This document shows positions 33,691 through 44,148 of a DNA stretch of 64,000 bases, piece after piece. The stretch is from positions 2,914,001 through 2,978,000 of the forward strand of contig NZ_CP135435.1 of the NCBI RefSeq assembly GCF_032341175.1. The letters are read 5' to 3'. The notes under the pieces are model-generated. The model saw nothing but the letters and a program-made list of their open reading frames with translations, was not told the DNA's origin and did not search any database. Position 1 is the first letter of the stretch, and the number at the start of each line of letters is the position of its first letter. The stretch is from Bacillus sp. DTU_2020_1000418_1_SI_GHA_SEK_038 (lineage in GTDB: Bacteria; Bacillota; Bacilli; Bacillales; Cytobacillaceae). A program made the translations under genes and the position numbers.

Positions 33691-34485
33691 TTACTGTTCT
33701 TCAAAATACTTTTTAATAATCGCATCTACTTCGCCGTTTTCAATCATTTCTTTCAATACTTTATTGAAGTCAGCAGTAAGCTCACTATTCTTCGGCATAG
33801 CAATCGCATATCCGCCATCAGCGTCTTCAACAGTAAACCCTTCAATGTCAGGGTTATTATCTAAGTACCCTTTAGCAACTGTATCTTCAATAATTACCGC
33901 ATCAAAACGGCCAGCTTTAATTTCTTGAATTAATTCAGGGATACGGTTGCGGTTTTCCACAGTCATTTCCACTGTTTCAGCTAATTCATTCGCTTTTTCT
34001 TCCTGGATCGAACCTAATTGAGCACCGATCTTTTTGCCTTTAAGATCCTCTACCTTCGTAATTCCACTATCTTTCTTAGAAATAATCATATGTTTTGAAG
34101 TATAGTATACTTCACTAAAATCTACACTTTGCTTTCTTTCTTCTGTAGCAGACATAGCTGCCATAACGAAATCAACTTGACCAGATTGCAGAGCCTGAAT
34201 TAAGCCGCCAAAATCCATATCACGAACTTCAAATTCATAGCCTAATTTTTCCGTTACTGCTTTAGCAATATCAATATCGATACCAATAATGTCATCGCCT
34301 TTAGCTGTATCGATATATTCAAACGGAGGATAATCTCCGGATGTTCCCATGATTAATGTTTTCTTTTCTGATTCTTTTTTCTCTGAACCATTTGATGAAG
34401 GTTCTTCACTTGTTCCACAAGCAGCAAGTAAACCCATTAATAGAATACTAACAAAAAAATAAGAAACTATTTTTTTCACATTCAT
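33691..34485 (-). CDS. artP: Amino acid ABC importer binding lipoprotein (ArtP)
   Basis: This 264-residue lipoprotein has lipobox LAAC at Cys23. Its type-II periplasmic-binding domain (about residues 45-260) includes GTSGDYPPFEYID, VDFVMAAMSATEERKQ and IGAQLGSIQEE. The pattern of ligands fits basic or polar amino acids. By gene order it equals B. subtilis ArtP (YqiX), which binds arginine. A possible ArgR operator lies about 90 bp upstream. Confidence 0.92.
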   Translation of the reverse strand: MNVKKIVSYFFVSILLMGLLAACGTSEEPSSNGSEKKESEKKTLIMGTSGDYPPFEYIDTAKGDDIIGIDIDIAKAVTEKLGYEFEVRDMDFGGLIQALQSGQVDFVMAAMSATEERKQSVDFSEVYYTSKHMIISKKDSGITKVEDLKGKKIGAQLGSIQEEKANELAETVEMTVENRNRIPELIQEIKAGRFDAVIIEDTVAKGYLDNNPDIEGFTVEDADGGYAIAMPKNSELTADFNKVLKEMIENGEVDAIIKKYFEEQ

Positions 34486-34570
34486 TTCCCCCTATATCTT
34501 TCTGAAAATTAACATTATTGAAATATATTATCGTTGATTGTCTATTAATTTTCAAGTACTCTGCGAAAAA

Positions 34571-34585
34571 TTAATATTTATTCAA
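34571..34585 (-). promoter_or_regulatory. Candidate ArgR operator upstream of artP
   Basis: On the minus strand TTGAATAAATATTAA matches the ARG-box core TGAAT-W4-ATTCA with one mismatch. It lies 86-100 bp before the artP start. ArgR itself is encoded at 56733-57182. AT-rich context raises the chance of a random match. Confidence 0.35.
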
Positions 34586-34752
34586 CTAAATGTATTTTAA
34601 CACATACTAATAATTATGCAATATATTTTTTCGATATACACTATTTTACTATTCTGATAAATCTTCTTTTAAAAAACATTAGTAGTCTTTTATATTTTAT
34701 ATGAATAAATATACGTATTTCCGAATATTTATAACAAAAAACATACAAAAGA

Positions 34753-34775
34753 AAAAGCCCCTAAAAGGGACTTTT
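34753..34775 (-). terminator. Terminator of brxB
   Basis: AAAAGCCCC and GGGACTTTT pair with one wobble, and T-rich sequence follows on the minus strand. It overlaps the brxB stop codon. Confidence 0.65.
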
Positions 34776-35211
34776 ACAGATCCTCACAATATTGTTCAAA
34801 AGCATTTTGCAATTTTTGAACGACAGCCATTGGTTCGTGTCCTTCGATTTCATGACGTTCAATCATCGCACAAAGCTTTCCATCCTTTAACAATGCGAAA
34901 GAAGGAGATGATGGCGGATACCCTGTAAAATACTCTCGTGCAGCTGCAGTAGCCTCTTTATCCTGTCCAGCAAATACTGAAACTAAATGATCTGGGCGCT
35001 TATCATAGTGAACTGAGTGTGCTGCTGCAGGTCGTGCAATTCCACCGGCACAGCCGCAAACAGAATTAACCATTACTAGAGTAGTTCCTGATTTTTTTAG
35101 AGCTTCCTCAACCTCGTCTGGTGTTTTTAGCTCTTCATAACCAGCAGCTACGATTTCTTTACGTGCCTGATTAACGACATCCGTCATAAATAAATTAAAA
35201 TCCATATTCAT
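34774..35211 (-). CDS. brxB: Bacilliredoxin BrxB (YqiW)
   Basis: This 145-residue thioredoxin-fold protein has the bacilliredoxin active site C52-G-C54. It removes bacillithiol from mixed disulfides on proteins after oxidative or electrophile stress. DUF1094 features such as [23 protein letters not shown] and [14 protein letters not shown] are present. Ribosome binding site AGGAGG precedes ATG 35211. Its place between the art operon and the bkd region matches B. subtilis yqiW. Confidence 0.95.
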   Translation of the reverse strand: MNMDFNLFMTDVVNQARKEIVAAGYEELKTPDEVEEALKKSGTTLVMVNSVCGCAGGIARPAAAHSVHYDKRPDHLVSVFAGQDKEATAAAREYFTGYPPSSPSFALLKDGKLCAMIERHEIEGHEPMAVVQKLQNAFEQYCEDL

Positions 35212-35310
35212 TTAAATTGCTCCTCCTGTTTTCAAAAGTTTGCCATACTTACATCATACCAATAATTAAACATTCTTTTCAATGCAACTGCCCGATAGAA
35301 TGCTTTTCAT

Positions 35311-36432
35311 TTATAAATTTTTCATATAAGCCTCAAATAATTCTCCCACTGCTGAAGTGACAGTGCGATTTCCTGCAATAACTTCGTTTTCCATCTTTGG
35401 CAGCAGTTGCTTGACGTCCTGATGATAGAAAAAACTATATTGCAGCTGATCAATGATCATAGAGTAAATCCATTCCTTTGTCTGCACTCTTCTACGCTCC
35501 TCAAAAACACCCGTTTCTTTCGTATGCTGTTCAAAGGCTTTAATTGATTCCCAGATTTCTTCCATTCCATCATTGTACTTGGCCGAACAAGTAAGCGCTT
35601 TAGAAGACCAGCCTTTTGTTGCCGGCTGCAGGAAATGGAGGATCCGGCTATATTCGGATTTTGTTTTTAAAGCAAGCTTTTTATTTTGTCCATCCGCTTT
35701 ATTAACAACAACGGCATCTGCCAGCTCCATGATTCCCTTTTTCATCCCCTGAAGTTCATCCCCTGCCCCAGTTAATGTCAAAAGCATAAAAAAATCAACC
35801 ATATCTCTGACAATTACTTCACTTTGTCCAACACCAACCGTTTCAATAAGAATGACATCAAAGCCTGCTGCTTCACAAATTAGCATCGTTTCCCTCGTTT
35901 TTCTATGAACTCCACCGAGCTTGCCAGCAGAAGGGGAAGGGCGAATATAGGCTCTTGGATTTCGTGAGAGCTGTTCCATCCTCGTTTTATCACCGAGAAT
36001 GCTTCCTCCACTAATTTTCGAGCTTGGGTCAATGGCGAGAACCGCTACCTTCAAGCCTAAATCACATAAATACGTTCCGAACGCTTCAATAAAGGTGCTC
36101 TTTCCTGCCCCTGGAACACCAGTTATCCCAATTCGAAGGGCTTTCCCCGAATACGGGAGGAGCTGCTGCAAAAGCTCTTGAGCCTTTCGAAAATGGTGCT
36201 CCGCATTGCTTTCAATTAGAGTAATGGCTCGGGCAAGTATTGAACGGCTTCCTGCAAGAATGCCTGCTGCCATTTCATTATAATCCAGTTCAATCTTATT
36301 CTTCTTTTGAAATCTAGTATTCTTTGTATACCCTAAGCTCTCCTGCGGCAATTCAACACCCTTCCTCACAACACTTGTAAAGCTGTCAGGATTTGTGCCA
36401 TCAAACCATTCAGGTTTTTTCTCTTTATCCAT
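35311..36432 (-). CDS. meaB: Methylmalonyl-CoA mutase chaperone GTPase MeaB
   Basis: This 373-residue G3E-family P-loop GTPase has Walker [10 protein letters not shown] (K111), [15 protein letters not shown], the switch ETVGVGQSE and the base-recognition motif NKAD. MeaB guards methylmalonyl-CoA mutase by gating cobalamin loading and preventing inactivation. Its start overlaps the mutB stop by 8 bp, so the two are translationally coupled. It is also known as ArgK-like protein. Confidence 0.94.
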   Translation of the reverse strand: MDKEKKPEWFDGTNPDSFTSVVRKGVELPQESLGYTKNTRFQKKNKIELDYNEMAAGILAGSRSILARAITLIESNAEHHFRKAQELLQQLLPYSGKALRIGITGVPGAGKSTFIEAFGTYLCDLGLKVAVLAIDPSSKISGGSILGDKTRMEQLSRNPRAYIRPSPSAGKLGGVHRKTRETMLICEAAGFDVILIETVGVGQSEVIVRDMVDFFMLLTLTGAGDELQGMKKGIMELADAVVVNKADGQNKKLALKTKSEYSRILHFLQPATKGWSSKALTCSAKYNDGMEEIWESIKAFEQHTKETGVFEERRRVQTKEWIYSMIIDQLQYSFFYHQDVKQLLPKMENEVIAGNRTVTSAVGELFEAYMKNL

Positions 36433-38617
36433 TTGCTACTTCCTCGTAACCTAATCGATTATAAATCTCGCGAATGACTTTTTGCGCTGCCACAGGAATA
36501 ACGGTTCCAGGCCCAAATATAGCTGCTGCACCTTGTTCATATAAGTATTGGTAGTCTTGGGCTGGAATAACCCCGCCTATAACGACTAGAATATCTTCCC
36601 TGCCAAGCTTTTTAAGCTCTTCAATTAGCTGAGGAAGAAGGGTTTTATGACCTGCCGCCAATGAACTAATCCCAATAACATGAACATCATTTTCAACTGC
36701 CTGTCTCGCTGTTTCCTCAGGTGTTTGGAATAATGGACCAATATCCACATCAAAGCCTAAATCCGCAAATGCTGTTGCAATGACCTTTGCTCCACGGTCA
36801 TGTCCGTCCTGTCCCATTTTGGCTATAAGAATACGCGGTCTTCTTCCTTCATTTTCTAAGAAGTCGTCCGTCATCGTCTTCACTTCTGCAATTTCTTCTT
36901 CATTAGAAAATGCAGAACTATAAACACCGCTTATTGAACGAATGATCGCTTTATGACGGTTGGCCACCTTTTCGATAGCAGTGGAAATTTCGCCAAGCGT
37001 TGCCCGCGCTCTTGCAGCTTGAACAGCTAGCTCCAGCAGATTGCCATCTCCTGTTTCGGCAGCCTGCGTAATCGCTTCAAGTGCCTCAGTGACCTTTTCT
37101 TCATCACGTGAAGCCTTCAACGTTTCTAGCTTTTCAATTTGCTTTAAGCGGACTGCGGTATTGTCTATATCCAAAATCTCAATGGGCTCTTCTTGTTCAA
37201 GCCGGTATTTATTTACACCGATAATCGTTTCTTTTCCAGAGTCAATCTGTGCTTGTCTGCGTGCTGCCGCCTCTTCTATTTTCATCTTTGGCAGCCCTGT
37301 TTCAATGGCCTTTGCCATTCCGCCGAGATTTTCAATTTCTTCAATATGCTCCCAAGCGCGTTTAATTAATTGATCTGTCAGTGACTCAACATAATAAGAA
37401 CCTGCCCATGGGTCAATAACGTTTGTTATACCTGTTTCCTCTTGAAGATATAGTTGTGTATTTCTGGCAATCCGTGCGGAAAAATCAGTTGGCAACGCGA
37501 TAGCTTCATCTAGAGCATTTGTATGAAGTGATTGAGTGTGTCCCATTGCCGAAGCATGTGCTTCAATTAATGTCCTCGTTACATTATTAAATGGATCCTG
37601 CTCGGTTAAACTCCAGCCCGAAGTCTGAGAGTGAGTTCTAAGTGCCATTGATTTAGCATTTTTCGGATCAAAGGTTTTCATCATTTTTGCCCAAATAAAC
37701 CGGGCCGCACGCATTTTAGCGACTTCCATAAAGTAATTCATGCCGATTGCCCAGAAGAAAGATAGTCTTGGAGCGAAAGAATCGACATTTATTCCAGCCT
37801 TCAAACCAGTTCTGACATACTCCAACCCGTCAGCAAGTGTATAAGCTAACTCGATATCAGCTGGTGCTCCCGCCTCCTGCATATGATAGCCGGAAATACT
37901 GATGCTATTAAACTTTGGCATATATTTAGACGTATATTCGAAAATATCAGCAATAATTTTCATCGACATTTCCGGGGGATAAATATACGTATTCCTTACC
38001 ATATATTCTTTTAATATATCATTTTGAATCGTGCCTGCTAATTTGTCCTGGCTAACCCCCTGCTCCTCTGCCGTTACAATAAAGAAAGCCATAATCGGAA
38101 GTACTGCACCATTCATCGTCATGGACACAGACATTTGATCTAAAGGGATGCCGTCAAAAAGCGTTTTCATATCTAAGATAGAATCTATCGCTACTCCAGC
38201 TTTTCCTACATCTCCAACAACTCTCGGATGATCAGAATCATAGCCTCGATGTGTAGCAAGATCAAACGCAACTGATAAGCCTTTTTGTCCCATTGCCAAG
38301 TTTCGCCGGTAAAAAGCATTACTTTCCTCAGCCGTTGAAAATCCAGCATATTGACGAACCGTCCAAGGGCGGTTTACATACATAGTCGGATAAGGTCCTC
38401 GAGTATATGGAGGCAGGCCAGGTGCACCATCCATATGCTGTAAACCTTTAAGATCGTCCTCAGTATAAAGAGGTTTTATCGCAATCTGTTCATTCGTTTC
38501 AAAAAGAAGATCATCAATCGAAGCGTTAATTTCAGCCTCTGCGTTCTTTTTCCACTCTTCCTTAGATGGTTTCTGTTCATCAAAAAGAGGAATGCTCTTA
38601 AAATCTGGCTTATTCAT
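36425..38617 (-). CDS. mutB: Methylmalonyl-CoA mutase large subunit
   Basis: This 730-residue adenosylcobalamin enzyme converts (R)-methylmalonyl-CoA to succinyl-CoA. A TIM-barrel substrate domain (about residues 50-560) starts with the PLYT and [11 protein letters not shown] stretches. A C-terminal cobalamin domain carries D604-G-H606-D-R-G, with H606 as the lower cobalt ligand, and [12 protein letters not shown]. It overlaps mutA and meaB by 8 bp each. B. subtilis 168 lacks this gene as far as I recall, but many other Bacillaceae have it. Confidence 0.95.
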   Translation of the reverse strand: MNKPDFKSIPLFDEQKPSKEEWKKNAEAEINASIDDLLFETNEQIAIKPLYTEDDLKGLQHMDGAPGLPPYTRGPYPTMYVNRPWTVRQYAGFSTAEESNAFYRRNLAMGQKGLSVAFDLATHRGYDSDHPRVVGDVGKAGVAIDSILDMKTLFDGIPLDQMSVSMTMNGAVLPIMAFFIVTAEEQGVSQDKLAGTIQNDILKEYMVRNTYIYPPEMSMKIIADIFEYTSKYMPKFNSISISGYHMQEAGAPADIELAYTLADGLEYVRTGLKAGINVDSFAPRLSFFWAIGMNYFMEVAKMRAARFIWAKMMKTFDPKNAKSMALRTHSQTSGWSLTEQDPFNNVTRTLIEAHASAMGHTQSLHTNALDEAIALPTDFSARIARNTQLYLQEETGITNVIDPWAGSYYVESLTDQLIKRAWEHIEEIENLGGMAKAIETGLPKMKIEEAAARRQAQIDSGKETIIGVNKYRLEQEEPIEILDIDNTAVRLKQIEKLETLKASRDEEKVTEALEAITQAAETGDGNLLELAVQAARARATLGEISTAIEKVANRHKAIIRSISGVYSSAFSNEEEIAEVKTMTDDFLENEGRRPRILIAKMGQDGHDRGAKVIATAFADLGFDVDIGPLFQTPEETARQAVENDVHVIGISSLAAGHKTLLPQLIEELKKLGREDILVVIGGVIPAQDYQYLYEQGAAAIFGPGTVIPVAAQKVIREIYNRLGYEEVANG

Positions 38618-40448
38618 TGCTTGCCGCCTCCATTTCTTTTAAAAGAGAAGATAGGAGTTCATAACAATTACTGCGAAGGTGAATAAATTGCTCGACCCCA
38701 GCTAGTTTATATTGGTCCTGCGTATCCTCATCCGGCAGACCGGCAAGAAAAATTTTTACGTTCGGCTGTTTTTCTTTTATTAACCTGATTATTTCAAGAC
38801 CTGATTCGTCATACTGTTTATCCGTTCCGCAAATAACATAGTGATTAAGCTTGGAGTCGATCACGAATTGTACAGCTTTTTCCGATTCAACAATATTCGG
38901 ACTTTCGTATGCGTGAATCCCGCCCGGGGCAAGTAGACCAGTAATAAAGTCCTTTCTTGCTTTATGGGCCTTGAATTCCCCTAAACAAATTAATCCAGCT
39001 GCAGGCTTATACCCTGCTTTCCCCATTCCTTCCGCCAGTTTGCGAAGTTTTTCAAATGGCTCTGATAATCGGACTTGAGGGATGCCTCCTTGATTAGCGT
39101 TAGCGCTTTCATCTAACTGTAGTGGAGTGTCACTTAGATTTGCATAAACATTTGTACCAATTATACTTTTCTTTCTTGTGAAAATATCTGCACTTCTTTT
39201 AGCCAAGACCTCTGCAATTTGAGATTTTATCCATCCAGAAGTCAAACTTTTTTCAAGCCCACCTTGATCATCAATTTCCTGAAATAATGTCCAGGCTTTT
39301 TCGGAAAGCTCCTCTGTTAAACTTTCAATATACCAGGAGCCCCCAGCAGGATCGATTACTTTTTCTAAATGAGCTTCGTTTTTTAAGATTAATTGAGTAT
39401 TTCGTGCAATGCGGTCAGAAAAAGGTGTGGACTCTCCTTCTGGTTCATTAAATGGACTAACATGCAAGTATTGAATTCCTCCAAGGACTGCAGCAAAAGC
39501 TTCATTGCCTGCTCTTAGAATATTTACATACGGGTCATATACAGTTTTCGTAAAAGCTGAAGTTTCGGCAACAATGACCATACTATGATCTTGAGGTTTA
39601 ACTCCATATGCTTCCACAACCTTATTCCAAAGAATCCTTGCAGCACGAAGCTTAGCTATTTCCATAAAAAAGTTTGCACCAACGGAAAATTTAAAAACCA
39701 TTTTACTAAAGATTGTTTCCAGCTTTAATCCTTGATTAAGGAGCTGTTGAACATGGTGAACACCTGTCGACAATGCCAAAGCTAGTTCTTGAATAGCATT
39801 TGCACCGGCGTTATGGTATACATTTGTGTTAACAAGGATGGTGCGAAGATTTGGCATGCTGCTGTCAGTTAATAAAATCATATTAGCAATTTTTTCGTAA
39901 GCAGCTTTATTTATTGTTGTTCCATTTAAAGCGGATGCCGCTAAAGGATCAAAGGCCATATAGCCGGAAATCTTTTCACTATCAGGCAGCTTCGATAGTT
40001 CTGTAAGAATTTCTGCCTTATTTTCATTTATTTCAATAGAAAAAGGATATTTAGTATATACCCCCTCTACTAAACTTATAAAATCTTTAATGGTAACCTT
40101 ATCAGCATCAATGGCAATGACGGATTGGCCTTTTTTAAAAGATGCAAGAAGATTTTCCCTGAGGCACTCTCCTTCTTGCGCCACAATCTTTTGGGCAACC
40201 TTCCAATCCTGTGAAAGATAACCGAGAGAATTGGAGCCCCTTCTGTAGTCTGGCAGTCCTGGAAGATGAGAGGCTTTTTCGTTATCAAAATCCTCTTTTG
40301 TATAGAGAGGCTTTAATTTAATATTTTCATACGTATTTGTGTTTAAGGAATTTACAGGTTTCCCTTTTAAGGCTTCCACGGCTTTCTGCTCCCAATCACT
40401 AAGGGAAAACATATCAAATGATTCATTTATCATCTTTTTTATTGTCAT
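38610..40448 (-). CDS. mutA: Methylmalonyl-CoA mutase small subunit
   Basis: This 612-residue protein is related to MutB over its length but is degenerate at the cofactor site. The D-x-H-x-x-G cobalamin motif is absent (the region reads [12 protein letters not shown]), as is normal for the non-catalytic subunit of heterodimeric mutases. The frame opens at 40505, but ATG 40448 has ribosome binding site AAGGA 8 bases upstream and starts a typical N-terminus ([15 protein letters not shown]). It is the first gene of mutA-mutB-meaB. I saw no cobalamin riboswitch in the 230-bp upstream gap. Confidence 0.93.
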   Translation of the reverse strand: MTIKKMINESFDMFSLSDWEQKAVEALKGKPVNSLNTNTYENIKLKPLYTKEDFDNEKASHLPGLPDYRRGSNSLGYLSQDWKVAQKIVAQEGECLRENLLASFKKGQSVIAIDADKVTIKDFISLVEGVYTKYPFSIEINENKAEILTELSKLPDSEKISGYMAFDPLAASALNGTTINKAAYEKIANMILLTDSSMPNLRTILVNTNVYHNAGANAIQELALALSTGVHHVQQLLNQGLKLETIFSKMVFKFSVGANFFMEIAKLRAARILWNKVVEAYGVKPQDHSMVIVAETSAFTKTVYDPYVNILRAGNEAFAAVLGGIQYLHVSPFNEPEGESTPFSDRIARNTQLILKNEAHLEKVIDPAGGSWYIESLTEELSEKAWTLFQEIDDQGGLEKSLTSGWIKSQIAEVLAKRSADIFTRKKSIIGTNVYANLSDTPLQLDESANANQGGIPQVRLSEPFEKLRKLAEGMGKAGYKPAAGLICLGEFKAHKARKDFITGLLAPGGIHAYESPNIVESEKAVQFVIDSKLNHYVICGTDKQYDESGLEIIRLIKEKQPNVKIFLAGLPDEDTQDQYKLAGVEQFIHLRSNCYELLSSLLKEMEAASNE

Positions 40449-40680
40449 TATCACTGTCCTTGCAGACAGCTTCCCCTCCCTCCGTATGCTTATAAGACCG
40501 TCCATTCTTTGATAGGAAACTAAAGCTGAAAAGCTATAGCTTGGAACGGAATTATAAAAAAATTCGTAAAAATCATCTCATTTATATTTTATAACACGTA
40601 AATTAAACAAGCAATTAGGGTCTATCCCCTTAATTAGGTTGCTCACACTGATAAAATGCTGTTTTACACGCTAATAAGAA

Positions 40681-40703
40681 AGGCCGCCAGTTTTTGGCAG
40701 CCC
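40681..40703 (-). terminator. Terminator of the bkd operon
   Basis: On the minus strand GGGCTGCC and GGCGGCC pair around an A-rich loop, followed by TTTCTT. It lies 21 bp beyond bkdB and separates the bkd operon from mutA. Confidence 0.65.
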
Positions 40704-40723
40704 ATAAAAATAATTACCGCTTT

Positions 40724-42034
40724 TTAATATACGGATGTATTTTCTTTTGATGTATTTTCAAGAATTTCCTTCACACGCTGCAAGAAGCGTCCGCAAACAA
40801 GACCATCTAATACACGGTGATCAAGAGACATGCACAGGTTAACCATATCGCGTACAGCAATCATTCCATTGTTCATTACGACTGGGCGTTTAACAATCGA
40901 TTCAACCTGAAGAATTGCTGCCTGGGGATAATTAATAATTCCATTAGACTGAATTGAACCAAATGAACCCGTATTATTTACAGTAAACGTTCCTCCAGAC
41001 ATTTCTGCTGAAGTCAGTTTTCCGGCCCTTACTTTTGCTGCCAGCTCGTTAATTTCACGCGCGATGCCTTTGATTGTCTTTTCATCAGCATGTTTAATAA
41101 CTGGTACAAACAATGCATCTTCAGTTGCAACAGCGATAGAAAGATTTATATCCTTCTTTTGAATAATTTTGTCGCCAGCCCACATGGAGTTAATTTGTGG
41201 ATATTCTTTCAGTGCCTGTGCAACAGCTTTTACAAAGAAAGCAAAGAATGTTAGGTTAAAGCCTTCTTTTTTCTTAAATTCATTCTTAATTGAATTACGA
41301 TATTCGACTAAATTTGTTACATCAACTTCAATCATTGTCCACGCATGTGGAGCTTCGTGCTTGCTGCGAAGCATATTAGCTGCTATTGCCTTGCGTACAC
41401 CGGAAACAGGAATTTCTATATCCCCTGGCAGAACTGGTACATTTGGAGCCGGAGCAGCTTGTTTTACTGGCGTTGCCGCTGCTTCCATAGCTTGTGGTGC
41501 AGCAGCTTGTGCTGGTACAGCTTGACTAGCTTGTGGAATATTTCCTGACTCAATAATCTTCGTTAAGTCTTTCCTAGTGATTCGACCGCCAGCACCTGTA
41601 CCTGTTACAAGACTTAAATCAATGCCATGTTCCTGAGACAGCTTCAATACAGCAGGTGAGTAGCGAGCTTTATTTCCATCTTCAATCACAGGTGCAGGTA
41701 CAGCCGCTGCAGCAGAAGTAATGCGAGTCTTTTCAGCAGGTGCTGAAGCTTCTGCTTGTGGAGCAGCTGGAGCCTCATCAGCTGTGCCTCCGCCTTCCGT
41801 TTCAATCGTCAGAATCACTTCGCCTACTGCATATGCAACACCTTCTTCTGCAATTAATTCTTTAATTGTTCCGGTAAAAGAAGATGGAACCTCTGCATTC
41901 ACTTTATCAGTCATTACTTCTGCTAGCGGATCATATTTATTTACTTTATCCCCAACAGAAACTAACCATTTACTAATTGTGCCTTCAGTAACACTTTCAC
42001 CTAATTGAGGCATCTTAATCTGTTCAATTGCCAA
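40724..42034 (-). CDS. bkdB: Branched-chain ketoacid dehydrogenase E2 (BkdB)
   Basis: This 436-residue lipoamide acyltransferase has a lipoyl domain with K44 (TDKVNAEVPS), an Ala/Pro-rich linker, a peripheral subunit-binding domain (about residues 125-165, YSPAVLKLSQEHGIDL) and a second Ala/Pro linker. The catalytic domain has H406-RVL-D410-G near the C-terminus. It transfers branched acyl groups to CoA in the core of the BKD complex. It is the last gene of the operon. Confidence 0.94.
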   Translation of the reverse strand: MAIEQIKMPQLGESVTEGTISKWLVSVGDKVNKYDPLAEVMTDKVNAEVPSSFTGTIKELIAEEGVAYAVGEVILTIETEGGGTADEAPAAPQAEASAPAEKTRITSAAAAVPAPVIEDGNKARYSPAVLKLSQEHGIDLSLVTGTGAGGRITRKDLTKIIESGNIPQASQAVPAQAAAPQAMEAAATPVKQAAPAPNVPVLPGDIEIPVSGVRKAIAANMLRSKHEAPHAWTMIEVDVTNLVEYRNSIKNEFKKKEGFNLTFFAFFVKAVAQALKEYPQINSMWAGDKIIQKKDINLSIAVATEDALFVPVIKHADEKTIKGIAREINELAAKVRAGKLTSAEMSGGTFTVNNTGSFGSIQSNGIINYPQAAILQVESIVKRPVVMNNGMIAVRDMVNLCMSLDHRVLDGLVCGRFLQRVKEILENTSKENTSVY

Positions 42035-42073
42035 TGAAATTGCCCTCCTTCTTGCATTCGAATATCCAGCTGA

Positions 42074-43057
42074 TTAATATTCAGCAAGTTCTCTCATCGC
42101 TTTTTCAACTTTATCTGGGTTGACCATAAAGAATTTTTCCATTGTTGGAGCATATGGCATAGCAGGAACATCAGGGCCAGCAAGACGCTTAATTGGTGCA
42201 TCAAGCTCAAAGAGGCAATTTTCAGCGATAATTGCTGAAACTTCACTCATGATGCTTCCTTCTTTGTTATCTTCTGTTAATAATAAAACTTTACCTGTTT
42301 TTGAAGCCGCCTCAATAATCGCCTCTTTATCGAGCGGATATACGGTTCTTAAATCAAGTATGTGAGCAGAGATGCCATCTTTTGCTAATCTTTCGGCTGC
42401 TTGAAGAGCGAAATGAACACATAAACCATAGGTAATAACTGTGATATCTTCGCCTTCCCGCTTTACGTCAGCTTTCCCAATCGGCAGCACATAATCATCA
42501 TCTGGAACTTCCCCTTTAATTAAACGGTATGCACGTTTATGCTCAAAGAATAGAACAGGGTCTTCATCACGAATTGCTGCTTTTAATAATCCCTTTACAT
42601 CATATGGTGTAGAAGGCATGACTATTTTTAGACCTGGCTGGTTGGCAAAAATGGCTTCAACAGATTGTGAATGGTATAAAGCACCATGAACACCTCCACC
42701 ATAAGGAGCTCTAATAACAATTGGACAGCTCCAATCATTATTGGAACGGTAACGGATTCTTGCTGCCTCCGAAATAATTTGGTTGACTGCGGGCATAATA
42801 AAATCAGCGAATTGCATCTCAGCTATTGGGCGCATCCCGTACATGGCCGCACCAATTCCAACTCCTGCAATAGCAGACTCGGCAAGTGGTGTATCAATTA
42901 CTCGATCCTCTCCAAATTGATCATAAAGGCCTTGGGTTGCTTTAAATACGCCGCCTTTTCTACCAACGTCTTCCCCTAAAACAAAAACTTTCGGATCTCT
43001 CTCCATTTCTTCACGGATTGCCATTGTAACAGCATCAATATAAGAAATTACAGCCAT
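42074..43057 (-). CDS. bkdAB: Branched-chain ketoacid dehydrogenase E1 beta (BkdAB)
   Basis: This 327-residue transketolase-type subunit pairs with BkdAA to decarboxylate branched 2-oxoacids on thiamine diphosphate. Recognisable parts are GEDVGRKGGVFKATQGL, TPLAESAIAGVGIGAA and RAPYGGGVHGALYHSQS. It lies 15 bp after bkdAA and 39 bp before bkdB. Confidence 0.95.
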   Translation of the reverse strand: MAVISYIDAVTMAIREEMERDPKVFVLGEDVGRKGGVFKATQGLYDQFGEDRVIDTPLAESAIAGVGIGAAMYGMRPIAEMQFADFIMPAVNQIISEAARIRYRSNNDWSCPIVIRAPYGGGVHGALYHSQSVEAIFANQPGLKIVMPSTPYDVKGLLKAAIRDEDPVLFFEHKRAYRLIKGEVPDDDYVLPIGKADVKREGEDITVITYGLCVHFALQAAERLAKDGISAHILDLRTVYPLDKEAIIEAASKTGKVLLLTEDNKEGSIMSEVSAIIAENCLFELDAPIKRLAGPDVPAMPYAPTMEKFFMVNPDKVEKAMRELAEY

Positions 43058-43072
43058 TATAGTTCCCCCCTA

Positions 43073-44065
43073 CTATTCAGCATAAACATATTTCAGTGCA
43101 TGGTCCGGCTCTGCATATGGTGCATTTTCTGCATAATCAGTTGCCTCATTTACTAGACTCATAACACGATCATTTATTTCTTTCTCATTGCCTTCATTCA
43201 AAATTCCTAATTCTTTCAGATAGGCTCCAAAGGTAATAATAGGATCCTTTGTTTTTGCCTCTGCAACTTCATCTGCTGAACGATAGCTGCGATCATCATC
43301 GTCTGATGAGTGTGGTGTTAAACGATAAGAAACTGTCTCGACAAGAGTTGGCCCTTCCCCTCTTCTGCCTCTGTCAGCTGCGTCCTTAACTGCTTGATAA
43401 ACGGCGAGCGGATCATTTCCATCAACCGTAATCCCTGGCATACCATATCCAATCGCACGATCAGATACATTTTCACATGCTAATTGCTTTTCAATAGGAA
43501 CAGATATCGCATATTTATTGTTTTCACACATGAAAATAACTGGGAGCTTATGAACCCCTGCAAAGTTTGCACCTTCATGGAAGTCTCCCTGGTTCGAAGA
43601 GCCTTCACCGAATGTAACGAATGTAACTAGGTCCTTCCCTTCCATTCTTCCTGCCAATGCAACACCTACAGCATGAGGAACTTGAGTGGTAACAGGTGAA
43701 GAACCTGTTACAATCCGATTTTTCTTTTGGCCAAAGTGTCCAGGCATTTGTCGCCCGCCTGAGTTTGGGTCTTCTGCTTTTGCAAAAGCAGAAAGCATTA
43801 AATCTGTCGGCGTCATCCCGAATGTTAAAACAACACCCATATCCCTGTAATATGGAAGAACATAATCCTTTTCCTTGTCAAGTGCAAAAGCTGCACCAAC
43901 CTGTGCCGCTTCCTGACCTTGGCACGAAATCACAAAGGGAATTTTACCAGCACGGTTTAATAACCACATCCGCTCATCAATACGACGGGATAAAAGCATG
44001 GTTTCATACATATTTAATACCGTTTCATCACTCAAACCTAACTCTTTATGACGGTTTTCTACCAT
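43073..44065 (-). CDS. bkdAA: Branched-chain ketoacid dehydrogenase E1 alpha (BkdAA)
   Basis: This 330-residue subunit binds thiamine diphosphate and magnesium through GEGSSNQGDFHEGANFAG and ENNKYAIS. The phosphorylation-loop region YRLTPHSSDDDDRSYRS is also typical. The open frame extends to 44245, but ATG 44065 has ribosome binding site AGGAGG and starts the conserved protein (MVENRHKELGLSDE). The extension overlaps lpdV in another frame and is rejected. Confidence 0.95.
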   Translation of the reverse strand: MVENRHKELGLSDETVLNMYETMLLSRRIDERMWLLNRAGKIPFVISCQGQEAAQVGAAFALDKEKDYVLPYYRDMGVVLTFGMTPTDLMLSAFAKAEDPNSGGRQMPGHFGQKKNRIVTGSSPVTTQVPHAVGVALAGRMEGKDLVTFVTFGEGSSNQGDFHEGANFAGVHKLPVIFMCENNKYAISVPIEKQLACENVSDRAIGYGMPGITVDGNDPLAVYQAVKDAADRGRRGEGPTLVETVSYRLTPHSSDDDDRSYRSADEVAEAKTKDPIITFGAYLKELGILNEGNEKEINDRVMSLVNEATDYAENAPYAEPDHALKYVYAE

Positions 44066-44148
44066 TACAATACCTCCTAAATAAGTATGTATAAAGAGCT
44101 GAAAAGCCCTTTTTGGGGATTGCTTTATAAAAATAGTGATTACAAGTC

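Noticed and set aside
40449..40680. Cobalamin riboswitch before the B12-dependent mutase
   Set aside because: No B12-box or supporting stems could be found in the 230-bp gap; only a plain AT-rich leader is seen.
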